In this document: piece by piece, positions 1 to 9,009 of the stretch
How positions within the stretch are numbered: position 1 is the stretch's first letter
Layout: the number at the start of each line of letters is the position of its first letter
Source of the DNA: Bacillota bacterium
GTDB lineage: Bacteria > Bacillota > UBA4882 > UBA8346
NCBI GenBank assembly: GCA_023436305.1
Contig: JAEZJQ010000005.1
Span: 1-64,000, forward strand
DNA: 64,000 nucleotides
Reading direction: 5' to 3'
Made by a program: the position numbers and the translations under genes
The notes under the pieces: generated by a model
Told to the model about the DNA's origin: nothing
What the model saw: the letters and a program-made list of their open reading frames with translations, nothing else
Databases searched by the model: none

Positions 1-15
1 AACTGATTTATTAAA

Positions 16-91
16 TGGTGGGCCATCGCAGACTCGAACTGCGGACACCCTGATTAAAAGTCAGGTGCTCTACCGCCTGAGCTAATGGCCC
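16..91 (-). tRNA. tRNA-Lys (anticodon UUU)
   Basis: On the minus strand this folds as a complete 76-nt cloverleaf. The acceptor arm is GGGCCAT paired with ATGGCCC. The D-arm contains AGCTCAGGCGGTAGAGC, the anticodon loop is CTTTTAA (anticodon TTT), and the T-arm contains GTTCGAGTC. The 3' CCA is encoded at 16-18. Gene boundaries follow from the acceptor pairing, and the anticodon assigns lysine. Confidence 0.96.
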
Positions 92-161
92 TTGGCCAAT
101 ACTAAGTCCGCTACGGTAATCTGGCAAAGCAACTTAGCATTATTAAATAATCAGCTTTTAT

Positions 162-190
162 ATATTACAACATTTTATAGACTGTGTCAA
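162..190 (-). promoter_or_regulatory. Promoter of tRNA-Lys
   Basis: Read on the minus strand, TTGACA (185-190) and TAATAT (162-167) are separated by exactly 17 bp. This is a near-consensus housekeeping promoter about 70 bp upstream of the tRNA. Transcription should start near 155. Confidence 0.75.
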
Positions 191-233
191 CCCTTTTTGA
201 TTCTTTTTCACTAAAAATCAATTACACTTTGTT

Positions 234-247
234 ATTTCGCGCGAAAT
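234..247. repeat. Perfect 14-bp palindrome between purA and the tRNA
   Basis: ATTTCGCGCGAAAT is a perfect inverted repeat just downstream of the purA stop. It has no T-run on either side, so it is a weak candidate for a terminator of purA. It could also be a protein-binding site. Its function is not established from sequence. Confidence 0.3.
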
Positions 248-276
248 CCGCACTTTTGCATAACTTACGGGTAAAA

Positions 277-1566
277 CTACCAAATGTTCTGCAACACAAT
301 GGTCTCATCCCGGCGCCAGCCCACCGAAACCATGGCCACAGGCGCTCCGGCCAGCTCCGCAATGCGGTTTAAATAATTCCGGGCATTTACCGGCAAACCT
401 TCCCAAGTTTTAGCCTGGGTGGTATCCTCAAGCCAGCCGGGCATTTCCTCGTACACCGGGACGCACTCCGCCAGCACTTTTAAACTGGCTGGAAGTACAT
501 TCATGGTACTATTACGATATCGATAACCGGTACAGATTTTAATCGTCTCCATCTGGTCCAAAACGTCCAGCTTCATCACCACTAAAGCATTAACCCCGTT
601 GATCCGCACCGAATGTTCAGCAATGACCCCGTCGAACCAGCCGCAGCGGCGTGGCCTGCCGGTAGTAACCCCGTATTCACGGCCCCGGCCGTCCCGCAGT
701 TTGGATACCGTATCCTCCGAAAGTTCGGTTGGGAAAGGTCCCTCGCCAACCCTGGTCGAATATGCTTTAATTACTCCAACAACCTTGTCAATCCGGGTCG
801 GACCTACCCCCGCGCCAATACATGCCCCACCGGCCGCCGGTGATGAAGAACTCACAAACGGATAGGTTCCATGGTCGATATCCAACAGGGTTCCTTGAGC
901 TCCTTCAAAAAGGACCTTCCCTTGCTTGCCGATGGCCTGATTGATTAATAGTGAAGTATCGGTAACCATGGGCCGCAAGAATTCAGCATACTCCAGGTAT
1001 TGGTCCCTGATCACCTTCCAGTCAAACCCCGGCTGGTCATATATATCTTCCAGAATCTTGTTCTTAATTCGTACAATTTCAATCAGTCTTTCCTCAAACA
1101 CTTCCTTGTCCATCAGATCAACCATGCGAATGGCGTCATAACGGGCGTATTTATCCACATAAGACGGCCCGATACCCCGGCCGGTGGTTCCAATCTTGCC
1201 GGTTACCCGGTTGGCCTCATCCAACTGGTCCAGAACCGGATGGTATGGCATAATGACATGGGCTCGATCACTGATCCGCATCCCGGAGATATCTATCCCC
1301 CGCTTTTGTAAATCGGTTAATTCCCTGATGAGTACTTCCGGATTTATGACCACACCATTTCCCAACACGCAAAGCGTTCCGGGATACAGCACACCCGAGG
1401 GGACCAAATGCAGTTTAAATTCCTCATTGCCCACGACTACCGTATGCCCGGCGTTATTCCCACCCTGATACCGGACTACCAGGTTCGCCTCGCTGGCCAA
1501 GCAATCGGTAATCTTCCCCTTGCCTTCATCGCCCCATTGCAACCCTACCACAACCACTGTCGGCAT
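277..1566 (-). CDS. purA: Adenylosuccinate synthetase
   Basis: Cytoplasmic GTP-dependent enzyme joining IMP and aspartate to adenylosuccinate, the first committed step from IMP to AMP. The 429-residue length is normal for the family. The N-terminal GDEGKGK loop (residues 12-18) includes the catalytic Asp13, and NAGHTV carries the catalytic His41. GTTGRGIGPSY and HGTYP are further family motifs. The frame is open upstream to 1626, but the start chosen here is the ATG at 1566. It lies 6 bp after a perfect TAGGAGGT ribosome site (1573-1580), and it places Asp13 and His41 at their standard numbers. It stands alone with its own promoter, convergent with nothing and divergent from the LysR gene. 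Identification is very secure. Confidence 0.98.
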   Translation of the reverse strand: MPTVVVVGLQWGDEGKGKITDCLASEANLVVRYQGGNNAGHTVVVGNEEFKLHLVPSGVLYPGTLCVLGNGVVINPEVLIRELTDLQKRGIDISGMRISDRAHVIMPYHPVLDQLDEANRVTGKIGTTGRGIGPSYVDKYARYDAIRMVDLMDKEVFEERLIEIVRIKNKILEDIYDQPGFDWKVIRDQYLEYAEFLRPMVTDTSLLINQAIGKQGKVLFEGAQGTLLDIDHGTYPFVSSSSPAAGGACIGAGVGPTRIDKVVGVIKAYSTRVGEGPFPTELSEDTVSKLRDGRGREYGVTTGRPRRCGWFDGVIAEHSVRINGVNALVVMKLDVLDQMETIKICTGYRYRNSTMNVLPASLKVLAECVPVYEEMPGWLEDTTQAKTWEGLPVNARNYLNRIAELAGAPVAMVSVGWRRDETIVLQNIW

Positions 1567-1660
1567 CCCTTTACCTCCTAACGTGGCGCATACACGCCTC
1601 TGCAATTCTCTGGTCTTAACATTCAACGTTTAACTTTCAATTTCTTAACAGACCTCTTTT

Positions 1661-1689
1661 AGATTACCACAAAAAGTTATATAATTCAA
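1661..1689 (-). promoter_or_regulatory. Candidate purA promoter
   Basis: On the minus strand TTGAAT (1684-1689) and TAATCT (1661-1666) are spaced 17 bp apart, about 95 bp upstream of the purA start. No guanine riboswitch or PurR box was recognised between this promoter and the gene. Confidence 0.5.
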
Positions 1690-1731
1690 ATTAATCGATC
1701 TAATAGTTTTCATAAAAATTTTTTATCGAAG

Positions 1732-1758
1732 GGAACGTTTGAAAGATATGGAACGTTT
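1732..1758. repeat. Direct repeat GGAACGTTT x2 in the LysR promoter region
   Basis: GGAACGTTT occurs at 1732-1740 and again at 1750-1758, a period of 18 bp, 48 bp before the LysR-type gene. Each copy contains the palindromic core AACGTT. It may be an operator for the adjacent regulator, since LysR proteins often autoregulate, but it is not a textbook T-N11-A site. Confidence 0.35.
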
Positions 1759-1805
1759 TTATTCCGTGGGTTGCGGAGAAATATTTTAGGGGGAAAACAG
1801 CGCAT

Positions 1806-2681
1806 ATGGAATTAAACCAACTCCAGAGCTTTATTCTGGTCGCCACATTAACTAGTTTCTCAAAAGCCGCTGAAATATTGCACCTTACTCAACCGGCCAT
1901 CACCCACCAAATTAAAAATCTGGAGGAAGAACTTGGTGAGGTGCTGATTGAACGCCGGGGCCGCACTTTAATATTAACTCCCGCCGGAGAGGTGTTTTTA
2001 GAATACGCCAGGCAAATTAGCAATTTAACAGATGCCGCCCGGGAGACGATTCACCATTTCACCTCGGTCCGGGGGCGGTTGACCATTGGCGCCGGAACCA
2101 CCAATACCATCTTCCGGCTGCCGGATATCTTAAAAAACTATCGTCAAACCCATCCCCAGGTTGAGATCCGCATTCGGAACGGAGATTCCGATTTAATTTC
2201 CCGGTTGGTATCCGAAAACGCAGTGGATTTAGGCCTGGTGACCACGGTGAATCCCGCCTTAAATCTGGAAATCAAACCGCTATTCAGCGACCGGATTCTG
2301 CTGGTAGCGCCGCCGGGTTTCCCCAAGGACCAATTGGCTACAAAAGAATTGGAAGCCGAATCCCTGATTCTGTTCCGCTCCGGCTCCGGATTCCGGCGTT
2401 TTTTGGATGAAAAATTTTATAAATACCAGTTCATCCCCAATGTAACCATGGAATTGGAGAGCATCGAAGCCATCATCCGGCTGGTGGCAAGCGGCTTGGG
2501 ACTGGCTTTTTTACCTGAGGTGGCTATCAGGGAGGAATTGGCCAACGGGGAATTGCGCCAGGTAATAATCGCGGGCTGGGCGCCGATGATCCGGCACACT
2601 TACCTTATTTACCGGCGCGACAAATATCTGGCCTGGCCCATGAAGGCTTTCTTTCAGCAACTAATGATTACCCAATGGTAA
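1806..2681 (+). CDS. LysR-family transcriptional regulator
   Basis: DNA-binding regulator of 291 residues, the usual LysR length. The N-terminal winged helix-turn-helix spans about residues 1-60, with a recognition region of the SKAAEILHLTQPAITHQIK type. The effector-binding domain (about 90-290) begins after a linker helix. The C-terminal half contains the GLGLAFLPE pattern common in CysB/CbbR-like members. The ligand cannot be read from the sequence. No metabolic gene is divergently paired close by except purA, whose promoter faces away, so the target is unknown. The start follows a purine-rich GGGGGAAAA site. Confidence 0.9.
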   Translation: MELNQLQSFILVATLTSFSKAAEILHLTQPAITHQIKNLEEELGEVLIERRGRTLILTPAGEVFLEYARQISNLTDAARETIHHFTSVRGRLTIGAGTTNTIFRLPDILKNYRQTHPQVEIRIRNGDSDLISRLVSENAVDLGLVTTVNPALNLEIKPLFSDRILLVAPPGFPKDQLATKELEAESLILFRSGSGFRRFLDEKFYKYQFIPNVTMELESIEAIIRLVASGLGLAFLPEVAIREELANGELRQVIIAGWAPMIRHTYLIYRRDKYLAWPMKAFFQQLMITQW

Positions 2682-2698
2682 TAATTACGAATAATTTT

Positions 2699-2728
2699 TT
2701 GCATAAGAGAAAAACTTCGGCATATAAT
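2699..2728 (+). promoter_or_regulatory. Promoter of the small structured RNA
   Basis: TTGCAT (2699-2704) and a perfect TATAAT (2723-2728) are separated by 18 bp. The predicted start near 2735 coincides with the first base of the long closing stem of the downstream RNA. The promoter lies immediately after the LysR gene stop and serves no ORF. Confidence 0.7.
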
Positions 2729-2734
2729 ATTAGT

Positions 2735-2886
2735 GAAGAAGCCAGTAGTAAATAGACGATAGTTCATGGTTCAAGATGCTTGAACCTCAGGTTCATCGCA
2801 AGGTGACTGCTTGATATGGGCACTTAACCGCGCCGCATAGTCAGGTGACGTATCGGATGACTCTACCGGCTTCTTCTTTTATTTTT
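2735..2886 (+). ncRNA. Free-standing structured RNA, possibly 6S-like
   Basis: No ORF is present, but the segment folds into a long rod. GAAGAAGCCAGTAG (2735-2748) pairs with CTACCGGCTTCTTC (2863-2876) with one mismatch. A run of T residues (2877-2886) follows directly, which gives an intrinsic terminator. Inside, GGTTCAAG-ATG-CTTGAACC (2769-2787) forms a perfect hairpin, with an alternative TGAACC-TCA-GGTTCA, and TGACT (2804-2808) can pair with AGTCA further on. A dedicated promoter, about 150 nt length, a closing stem and an interrupted interior resemble 6S RNA (ssrS). The family assignment is inference; a structured non-coding transcript is well supported. Confidence 0.55.
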
Positions 2887-2896
2887 ACCAATCCGG

Positions 2897-4054
2897 TCAA
2901 GGCAAATAGGGGATCGGATTAATCGGTGTTCCATTGCGTCTTACCTCAAAATGAAGATGAGGTCCGGTGGATAATCCGGTATTTCCGGAAATGGCGACGG
3001 TCTGCCCTTTCAGAATTTTATTGCCCACCTGGACCAATAACCGGGAATTATGGCCATAGCAAGTCGAGATACCATTGCCGTGATCAATGGCCACAAAATT
3101 ACCATAACCCCCTTTCCAGCCACTCACCAGTACCACGCCACTATCCGCCGCCAGCACCGGTGTCCCGGAAGACACCGCAATATCCTGGCCATTGTGATAC
3201 TTTTTCTTCCGGAGTACCGGATGGTAACGCCAGCCGAATCCGGAGGATAACCGGCCCCGGACCGGCCAGATCATATGGCCGGTGCCCAAAGTTTTCCCCG
3301 TCCCTTTCTGTTCATCCTGGCGAATGGCGGCTTCAATCTCCCGCGAGGTTCTTTCATATTCTTCCAGAGCTCTTTCCAAACTGGCCCGGTCCTGTTGAAT
3401 TTTGGTCAATTCTTGTTGGGTCCGGCCGACTTTTACGGACATTTTCTGTTGTTCCCGATCGGCTTGTTTCTGCAAGACCGCTATCTTTTTAAACTGGTGT
3501 TCTTCTTGTTGCTTTTTGGATTCAATGGCGACATGCCGGGACTTGATGTCCAATTTCGTGCTTTGAATTTCATCAATGAGGCGCATGTCATTGCTGATAA
3601 AATACGATAATGTCTCAAAGCGGTTGATAAATTCCCCAAAATTATTGGCGTTCAATAACAATTCCAGGTAAGATTGAAACCCATATTTATAAATAACGAC
3701 AATTCTTTGATTCAGTAATTCCTGTCTCTTTTGTAAATTCGATCCCAGTTTGCTTAATTGGGTTTGCAGATATCGCAGTTCTTGCTTGGTATTTGTTAAT
3801 TTATTTTGGGTTTGATTCAATTGATTTTTGATATTCCCATAGTTCTGTTCCAACTGGGACAACTCTTTTTGTTGCTTGATTAAATTGCCCAGCACCGATT
3901 GTTCTTTCTTTTTTTTAAGCTGTATGTTCTTTTTCATTTGCTGGATTATTTGTTCCAGATTGCTCTTATCGTCATTTTCGGCGTATGCTATCGATGAACT
4001 TCCAAACATCACGAAGCACAGAAGGAACCCTAGTAATATAAAAGCCCGACGCAT
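2897..4054 (-). CDS. EnvC-like murein hydrolase activator, M23 family
   Basis: Secreted cell-wall protein of 385 residues. A signal peptide spans about residues 1-25. A long coiled coil rich in Gln, Lys and Glu follows (about 30-245), and then a C-terminal LytM/M23 domain (about 270-380). The domain keeps zinc-ligand motifs of the HNGQD and GPHLHFEV types, so it could be an active endopeptidase rather than only an amidase activator. The start at 4054 is chosen over an upstream in-frame ATG because AAGGGGG lies just before it and it yields a clean signal peptide. It is likely monocistronic. The partner amidase is not in the window. Confidence 0.9.
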   Translation of the reverse strand: MRRAFILLGFLLCFVMFGSSSIAYAENDDKSNLEQIIQQMKKNIQLKKKKEQSVLGNLIKQQKELSQLEQNYGNIKNQLNQTQNKLTNTKQELRYLQTQLSKLGSNLQKRQELLNQRIVVIYKYGFQSYLELLLNANNFGEFINRFETLSYFISNDMRLIDEIQSTKLDIKSRHVAIESKKQQEEHQFKKIAVLQKQADREQQKMSVKVGRTQQELTKIQQDRASLERALEEYERTSREIEAAIRQDEQKGTGKTLGTGHMIWPVRGRLSSGFGWRYHPVLRKKKYHNGQDIAVSSGTPVLAADSGVVLVSGWKGGYGNFVAIDHGNGISTCYGHNSRLLVQVGNKILKGQTVAISGNTGLSTGPHLHFEVRRNGTPINPIPYLP

Positions 4055-4326
4055 CTTAATTCCCCCTTGATTCAAAGGGTTTCGACAAGCCAGCGGCTTC
4101 ATCCTTTAAAAACCCGTTCGCAGTTATTGGAGTGGAGATGAATAAAAAGGATGGTAAAACTCTGAAACCCTTCCCCATTGTTGGTAATGAAAAAAAAGAA
4201 TTAAGAAATTCATGTCGAATAGATCTTCATAATATTTTATTCCCGATTCCAAATTCTATTTTTTAGCGAACGTATATCGGGCAAAAATAATTATAAAAAA
4301 ACGTCTTCCATAAAATTGGAGTAACC

Positions 4327-4989
4327 ATGATCCGCAATGACTATTTAATGCGCTTGATCGAACAATTTACCCAAGCCCTGGCCATCTCTTTGGGTTTTAA
4401 ACGGGCCAAAGATTACCCAAAGGCATTGTCCGTCATTCAAGATACCTTGCAACAAATCTTCGGAGTAGACGCCAAGTTTATCGCTACCATCCCCGAGGAG
4501 GATTTGCTGGGATTATTAAAAGTAAACGGCAAGATTGAACCCGATCGCGCGGTAATGATCGCCGCCCTGGAAAAAGCAACCGGGGAGATTTATGAAGCCC
4601 AAGGCAATGAAGAAGGGGCTTATTACGCTTATCTGAAATCCTTGGCTTTATATTTGGAAGTTCTGCTAAGCGGCGGGGATACCGTATTGAAGGATTATAT
4701 CCCGGATCTGGATTCTCTGGTTGCCAAGTTCACCGATTACGATTTACCTTGCCCAACCAAATTCCGGCTCTGGCGTTATTACGAAAAAATCGGGAAATAC
4801 GCCAAAGCCGAGAATATCCTGTATGAGTTGCTAAACGATGAAGAATCCGGTACTGATATCGTCCCGGAAGGAATTCTTTTTTATCGGCGTTTATTGGCCA
4901 AAAGCGATCCGGAACTTGTGGCCGGGCAATTACCACGGGATGAGATTTTGGAGGAATTGGCCCGGCTAGAGAGGATAACCAAAACATAG
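4327..4989 (+). CDS. DUF6483-like helical protein
   Basis: Soluble protein of 220 residues with no signal peptide or membrane segment. The opening MIRNDYLMRLIEQFTQALA, the KDYPKAL motif and the acidic EEDLLGLL motif match, from memory, the uncharacterised DUF6483 family of Firmicutes. The rest looks all-helical and TPR-like: paired helices around EIYEAQGNEEGAYYAYLKSL and RLWRYYEKIGKYAKAENILY. It has its own weak GGAG ribosome site, converges on the SDR gene, and has no operon partner. Function unknown. Confidence 0.7.
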   Translation: MIRNDYLMRLIEQFTQALAISLGFKRAKDYPKALSVIQDTLQQIFGVDAKFIATIPEEDLLGLLKVNGKIEPDRAVMIAALEKATGEIYEAQGNEEGAYYAYLKSLALYLEVLLSGGDTVLKDYIPDLDSLVAKFTDYDLPCPTKFRLWRYYEKIGKYAKAENILYELLNDEESGTDIVPEGILFYRRLLAKSDPELVAGQLPRDEILEELARLERITKT

Positions 4990-5021
4990 TTTATTCCGGC
5001 AGTGATGATAGAGGGAATGGA

Positions 5022-5720
5022 TTACTCCAAGTATTTAAAATCCTGGGCCGCGAAGAAACGCCCGGTGGGCCCGTTATCTTCCAGTAACGCCGGCACCAAC
5101 GCGCCCGGCAACACCGCTTCCACCGGGAACCAGGCATTGGGTCCGCCCAAATCAGTCCGCAACCAGCCCGGGTCCAGACAATTGACCAGCACATTGGATC
5201 CCTTCAATTCAAACGCCAGATCGCGGCTATATTTATCCACCGCCGCTTTAGTTACGCTATACGGAGCTAAATTGGGCTGGTCCTGGATTCCCGAAGTCAA
5301 ATTAACGATGCGCCCATAACCCCGTTGTCTCATCTCCGGCGCAAAGGCATTACACATCGCAATCATGGCAATTAAATTTACCTGAAAGGAATGCATCCAT
5401 TCCTCGAATGTGAATTCCCATATCGGTTTTGATTCACTCTGAATGGCGGCATTATTATAGAGGATATCCACGGAACCCGGCCCTTGTTTGACGCCACCAA
5501 TGATTGCTTGAATGCCCTCCATGGTGTCCAGTTCTCCGGCGACGACATGAGTTTTAACTTCATACGCTTTTAATTGCCGCATCGTCTCCGCCGTATGCTC
5601 CACCGTTCGCCCGTGCACGATAATGTTACATTTTCGCCGCGCCAGTCCTAAAGCGATTTGCCGGCCGATACCCCGGCTGGAGCCGGTAATCAAAGCCCAT
5701 TTGTTCTCCAATAAAATCAT
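5022..5720 (-). CDS. Short-chain dehydrogenase/reductase
   Basis: Classical SDR oxidoreductase of 232 residues with a Rossmann fold. The TGSSRGIG cofactor loop is at residues 12-19, NNAA at about 90 and the catalytic YSVTK at about 151-155. A basic residue in the glycine loop (Arg16) and HGRT after the second strand suggest NADP(H) preference. The gene lies downstream of the SNF2 helicase on the same strand, about 110 bp away, with no sign of a shared pathway. The substrate cannot be inferred; many such proteins are annotated as 3-oxoacyl-ACP reductase-like without proof. Confidence 0.88.
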   Translation of the reverse strand: MILLENKWALITGSSRGIGRQIALGLARRKCNIIVHGRTVEHTAETMRQLKAYEVKTHVVAGELDTMEGIQAIIGGVKQGPGSVDILYNNAAIQSESKPIWEFTFEEWMHSFQVNLIAMIAMCNAFAPEMRQRGYGRIVNLTSGIQDQPNLAPYSVTKAAVDKYSRDLAFELKGSNVLVNCLDPGWLRTDLGGPNAWFPVEAVLPGALVPALLEDNGPTGRFFAAQDFKYLE

Positions 5721-5829
5721 TGAATATCCCTACTTTCGCTTGAAATGTTTAGATTTGCTATTTCTACTCTTTTGATGCCCGGCTATTTTGGAAATATTTC
5801 CGGCCTTTGACATATAACTTTAACTGCAT

Positions 5830-8800
5830 TTACGAAATCTCCAGCAACTCCCGGATGTCCTCCCAGGTCAAACGGTTCACCAACTCATCGTTACTCTGGA
5901 TGATTGCGTCAAAGACCGTCTTTTTGCGGTTTTGCAGCTGAATCAGCTTTTCTTCCACAGTACCTAGGGTGATCAACTTGTAAACCATCACTTGTTTTTG
6001 TTGCCCCATCCGGTGGACCCGGTCACTGGCCTGCTCCTCCACCATTGGATTCCACCAGGGATCGGCATGGATTACAATATCGGCGGATGTAAGGTTGATA
6101 CCTACTCCTCCAGCTTTCAGACTGATTAAAAAGATGGGAATCTCCGGCGTGTTATTGAAACAATTGATTCGTTCCATGCGGTCGGTGGTAGACCCGTCCA
6201 GATAGACATAATTGATCCGGGCCTCCTGAAGTTTGGTCCGGATCAGCTTCAGCATCCGTACAAATTGGCTGTATAATACAATCCGGTGTCCGCCATCCAT
6301 GGCTTCCTGGATAAGTTCCATTATCGCATCGATCTTGCCGGAATCCTCCCCGGCGCTAACTTCATCCAAGGCTAAACTGGGATGGTCGCAGACCTGGCGA
6401 AGTTTGGTAAGGGCGGATAACACCGTCATCCGGGATTTCGCCAGACCGGCGTTGGAAATGGCATTTTGCACATCCTGCCTCACCTGATCCAAAACGGTCC
6501 GGTAAATGTCCTCCTGCAGTTGAGACATGAGCACATTCCACTGGATAACTACCTTGGGCGGCAGTTCGGGCAGTACGTCTTCCTTTCGCCGCCGCAGCAT
6601 GAACGGGGCAATCTTTTGCCGCAATGAATCGAGTATCTCCGCGGAGTTGGGTTTCTTGAGCGAACCCCCATACTTTTCTTTAAATTGATGCTGGTTTCCT
6701 AGAAAACCGGGCATTAAGAAATCAAACAGCGACCATAAATCTTCCAACCGGTTCTCTACCGGGGTGCCGGTGAGAACCAGCCGGTGGCGGGCGTTTACTT
6801 TTTTGCATTCCTTAGCCCGTTGGGTCTCTTTATTTTTGATATGCTGGGCTTCATCCAGGATGCAATACTCAAAGGTATATTCCTGAAGCGCTTCAATATC
6901 GTTCACCACCATGTCATAGGTGGTAACGATCATCTCCTGGCGCCGAAATAACCCGCGCAACTTTTGCCGGGTTTCCGGAGAACCATGATAAACCAGATAC
7001 GCGGTTCCGGGATAGAACTTTTCAATCTCCGCCGCCCAGTTATAAATCAGGCTGTGCGGACAAACCACCAACACTGGTCCTTCCTTCGGGATACTTTTAA
7101 TCAAGGCCAAAATTTGGAGAGTCTTCCCCAGCCCCATATCATCGGCCAAAATACCGCCAAAATGGTATTTATACAGAAACCACAGCCAATAAAAGCCCTC
7201 TTTTTGATACGGCCGCAGTTCCCCCTGGGGGATCTCCGGTACCGGACGAACTTCAATGAGACTGGCCCCGGAAATATCGGCCTCAAACCGGTCGTAAACA
7301 ATGTTTCCCTTAATTTCAATACCGTTATCATGCAATAATTGCCGGAAAGCCATTAAATTATAACATTCTTCTTTCGTGGCCCCGGTTCTCGCGCGGTCAT
7401 GAAAGAATGCCTTCTCCAACAAGTCTATTTCGGACGATTCCCCGATAAAAAACCAGCGCTCCCCGGCCTTAATGAAGTTTCCGGAATCCGTCCGGCATAA
7501 CATGGCTAAAATTTCCCGGTGCGTATAGGTCTCCCCGCCCAGGTTGTACAATACTTCAAAGTCAAACCAATCGATAGTATCGTCAACATCCACTCTAACC
7601 ACCGGCTCCAGTTTGGCCGGAATTATTTCCAACTCCGTAAACCTCTGATGGGAGATAATTTGCCACTGTTCTGGTATTTGCCGTAAACCATTCCGCTTAA
7701 ATTTCAGCAAATCAACCTGGTCCTGGATAACCCAACCCGTCATTGAAAATCGAAACCCATTCCGTTCCATGAAGTTTAGTAATTCTTTGAAAGGCTGGCG
7801 ATTAACGGCAGACCACTGTTTGGGATCATCCGTCGCCCGCTCATACCGGGGAACTCCGGTAATAAGACGCAGACAGTCCTCTCCCTGGTAAATCCGATTA
7901 TCGAGCCGGATTTCGGGCCGGCAAAAAATTTGTTCCCGTTCGTAATCAAAAGATAAAACTATCTCCGGCTCATGAAGGATAAGCTGATGGGAACGGAACT
8001 CGGGAGCCGCTTCCAGTTGGACTTTTTCGCCTAACAGGGGCAAAATCTCAAATAATACTTCCCCGAGCCTTTCCGGCGGGACGATAATTTCGGCGGGCAG
8101 GTGCTCCAAAATGGAGGTATCGATTAACTGGAGCGTATTATTGTCAAACACATAATTTAAATCCCGGTTCAGAAAACCTGACAGCTCAAATTCAGCCAAG
8201 TCATAACTAAATTTCAGCCCGGTTTCATCTCCGGCCAGATAAACCTTGGGCTGCACAGTCCCGGCCAATATCAAAGGCCGGGAGATATCCTCGCCAAACG
8301 CTCTGTTATTTTGGATTAAAGTCAGAATGAGTTGAAAATTTTCCTTGGATTTAGGCAGAAATACGGTTCCGTTGCCGGAATCCTTTCCGGAAAGAGCATT
8401 CTCCAAATAAGAGACCACCAGATGATCGAAACCGGTTAACGCATTAAATGCCTGTTCCCGCTTGCGGGCGCTGTAGTTGATGTCACCAAGACACTCCACC
8501 AGTTGATCCGGAAATGTCTCCGCGCGCCCGGAAGCGAAGCAGGTTAATTTAAAATTATCCGCGTTATTATCCAGGTTTCCAATTTTATAGTTCAGGGCGC
8601 ATTTCCCGGCCACACCCACGGCGGCCAGTTTCAAGGACTCAATCCCGTCCATGGGGGATAGTTTGGCCGGTTTAATCATACCCGGATTAAACTTGGGGAA
8701 ATCATCCGCCAAAAATTTGTAAGAAACCGCCGCCGCATGTTGGCAGAGCTGACTGCCGCCGGAACAGGTGCAATAATGATCAATGATTAACTGCCCGTTA

Positions 8801-8982
8801 TTAATTTCCAAATTGAGATTCACGCCATAGACGCCGGAATCTTTGACCATGGCTTTGATCTGAAAACGGCTGTTTCCCTGCCGGGTTAAGTTATAGCTCT
8901 TGATATCACCGGTTTGATAATGGCCAACGGCTTGTTCAAACACTTGCTCCCCGGCGTCCAGTTTTAGTTTTTCAAGTAACAT
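5830..8982 (-). CDS. SWIM-domain SNF2/Rad54-type helicase
   Basis: Large ATP-dependent DNA translocase of 1050 residues. A SWIM zinc-binding motif, CxC followed by CxH (CTCSGG then CQH), lies near residue 70. A bacterial SNF2-associated middle region covers about 100-560. The two RecA-like lobes follow: motif I DDMGLGKT at about 614, motif II DEAQH at about 709, LTGTPVENRLEDLWSL, and the C-terminal helicase motifs ending in SDRVHRMGQ. Members act in chromatin-like remodelling, RNAP recycling or repair; the exact role is unknown. It is a full-length gene and may form a loose unit with hisF upstream (27-bp gap) and the SDR downstream. Confidence 0.93.
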   Translation of the reverse strand: MLLEKLKLDAGEQVFEQAVGHYQTGDIKSYNLTRQGNSRFQIKAMVKDSGVYGVNLNLEINNGQLIIDHYCTCSGGSQLCQHAAAVSYKFLADDFPKFNPGMIKPAKLSPMDGIESLKLAAVGVAGKCALNYKIGNLDNNADNFKLTCFASGRAETFPDQLVECLGDINYSARKREQAFNALTGFDHLVVSYLENALSGKDSGNGTVFLPKSKENFQLILTLIQNNRAFGEDISRPLILAGTVQPKVYLAGDETGLKFSYDLAEFELSGFLNRDLNYVFDNNTLQLIDTSILEHLPAEIIVPPERLGEVLFEILPLLGEKVQLEAAPEFRSHQLILHEPEIVLSFDYEREQIFCRPEIRLDNRIYQGEDCLRLITGVPRYERATDDPKQWSAVNRQPFKELLNFMERNGFRFSMTGWVIQDQVDLLKFKRNGLRQIPEQWQIISHQRFTELEIIPAKLEPVVRVDVDDTIDWFDFEVLYNLGGETYTHREILAMLCRTDSGNFIKAGERWFFIGESSEIDLLEKAFFHDRARTGATKEECYNLMAFRQLLHDNGIEIKGNIVYDRFEADISGASLIEVRPVPEIPQGELRPYQKEGFYWLWFLYKYHFGGILADDMGLGKTLQILALIKSIPKEGPVLVVCPHSLIYNWAAEIEKFYPGTAYLVYHGSPETRQKLRGLFRRQEMIVTTYDMVVNDIEALQEYTFEYCILDEAQHIKNKETQRAKECKKVNARHRLVLTGTPVENRLEDLWSLFDFLMPGFLGNQHQFKEKYGGSLKKPNSAEILDSLRQKIAPFMLRRRKEDVLPELPPKVVIQWNVLMSQLQEDIYRTVLDQVRQDVQNAISNAGLAKSRMTVLSALTKLRQVCDHPSLALDEVSAGEDSGKIDAIMELIQEAMDGGHRIVLYSQFVRMLKLIRTKLQEARINYVYLDGSTTDRMERINCFNNTPEIPIFLISLKAGGVGINLTSADIVIHADPWWNPMVEEQASDRVHRMGQQKQVMVYKLITLGTVEEKLIQLQNRKKTVFDAIIQSNDELVNRLTWEDIRELLEIS

Positions 8983-9009
8983 TGCGGCTCCGACATGTAT
9001 TGTTGTGAT

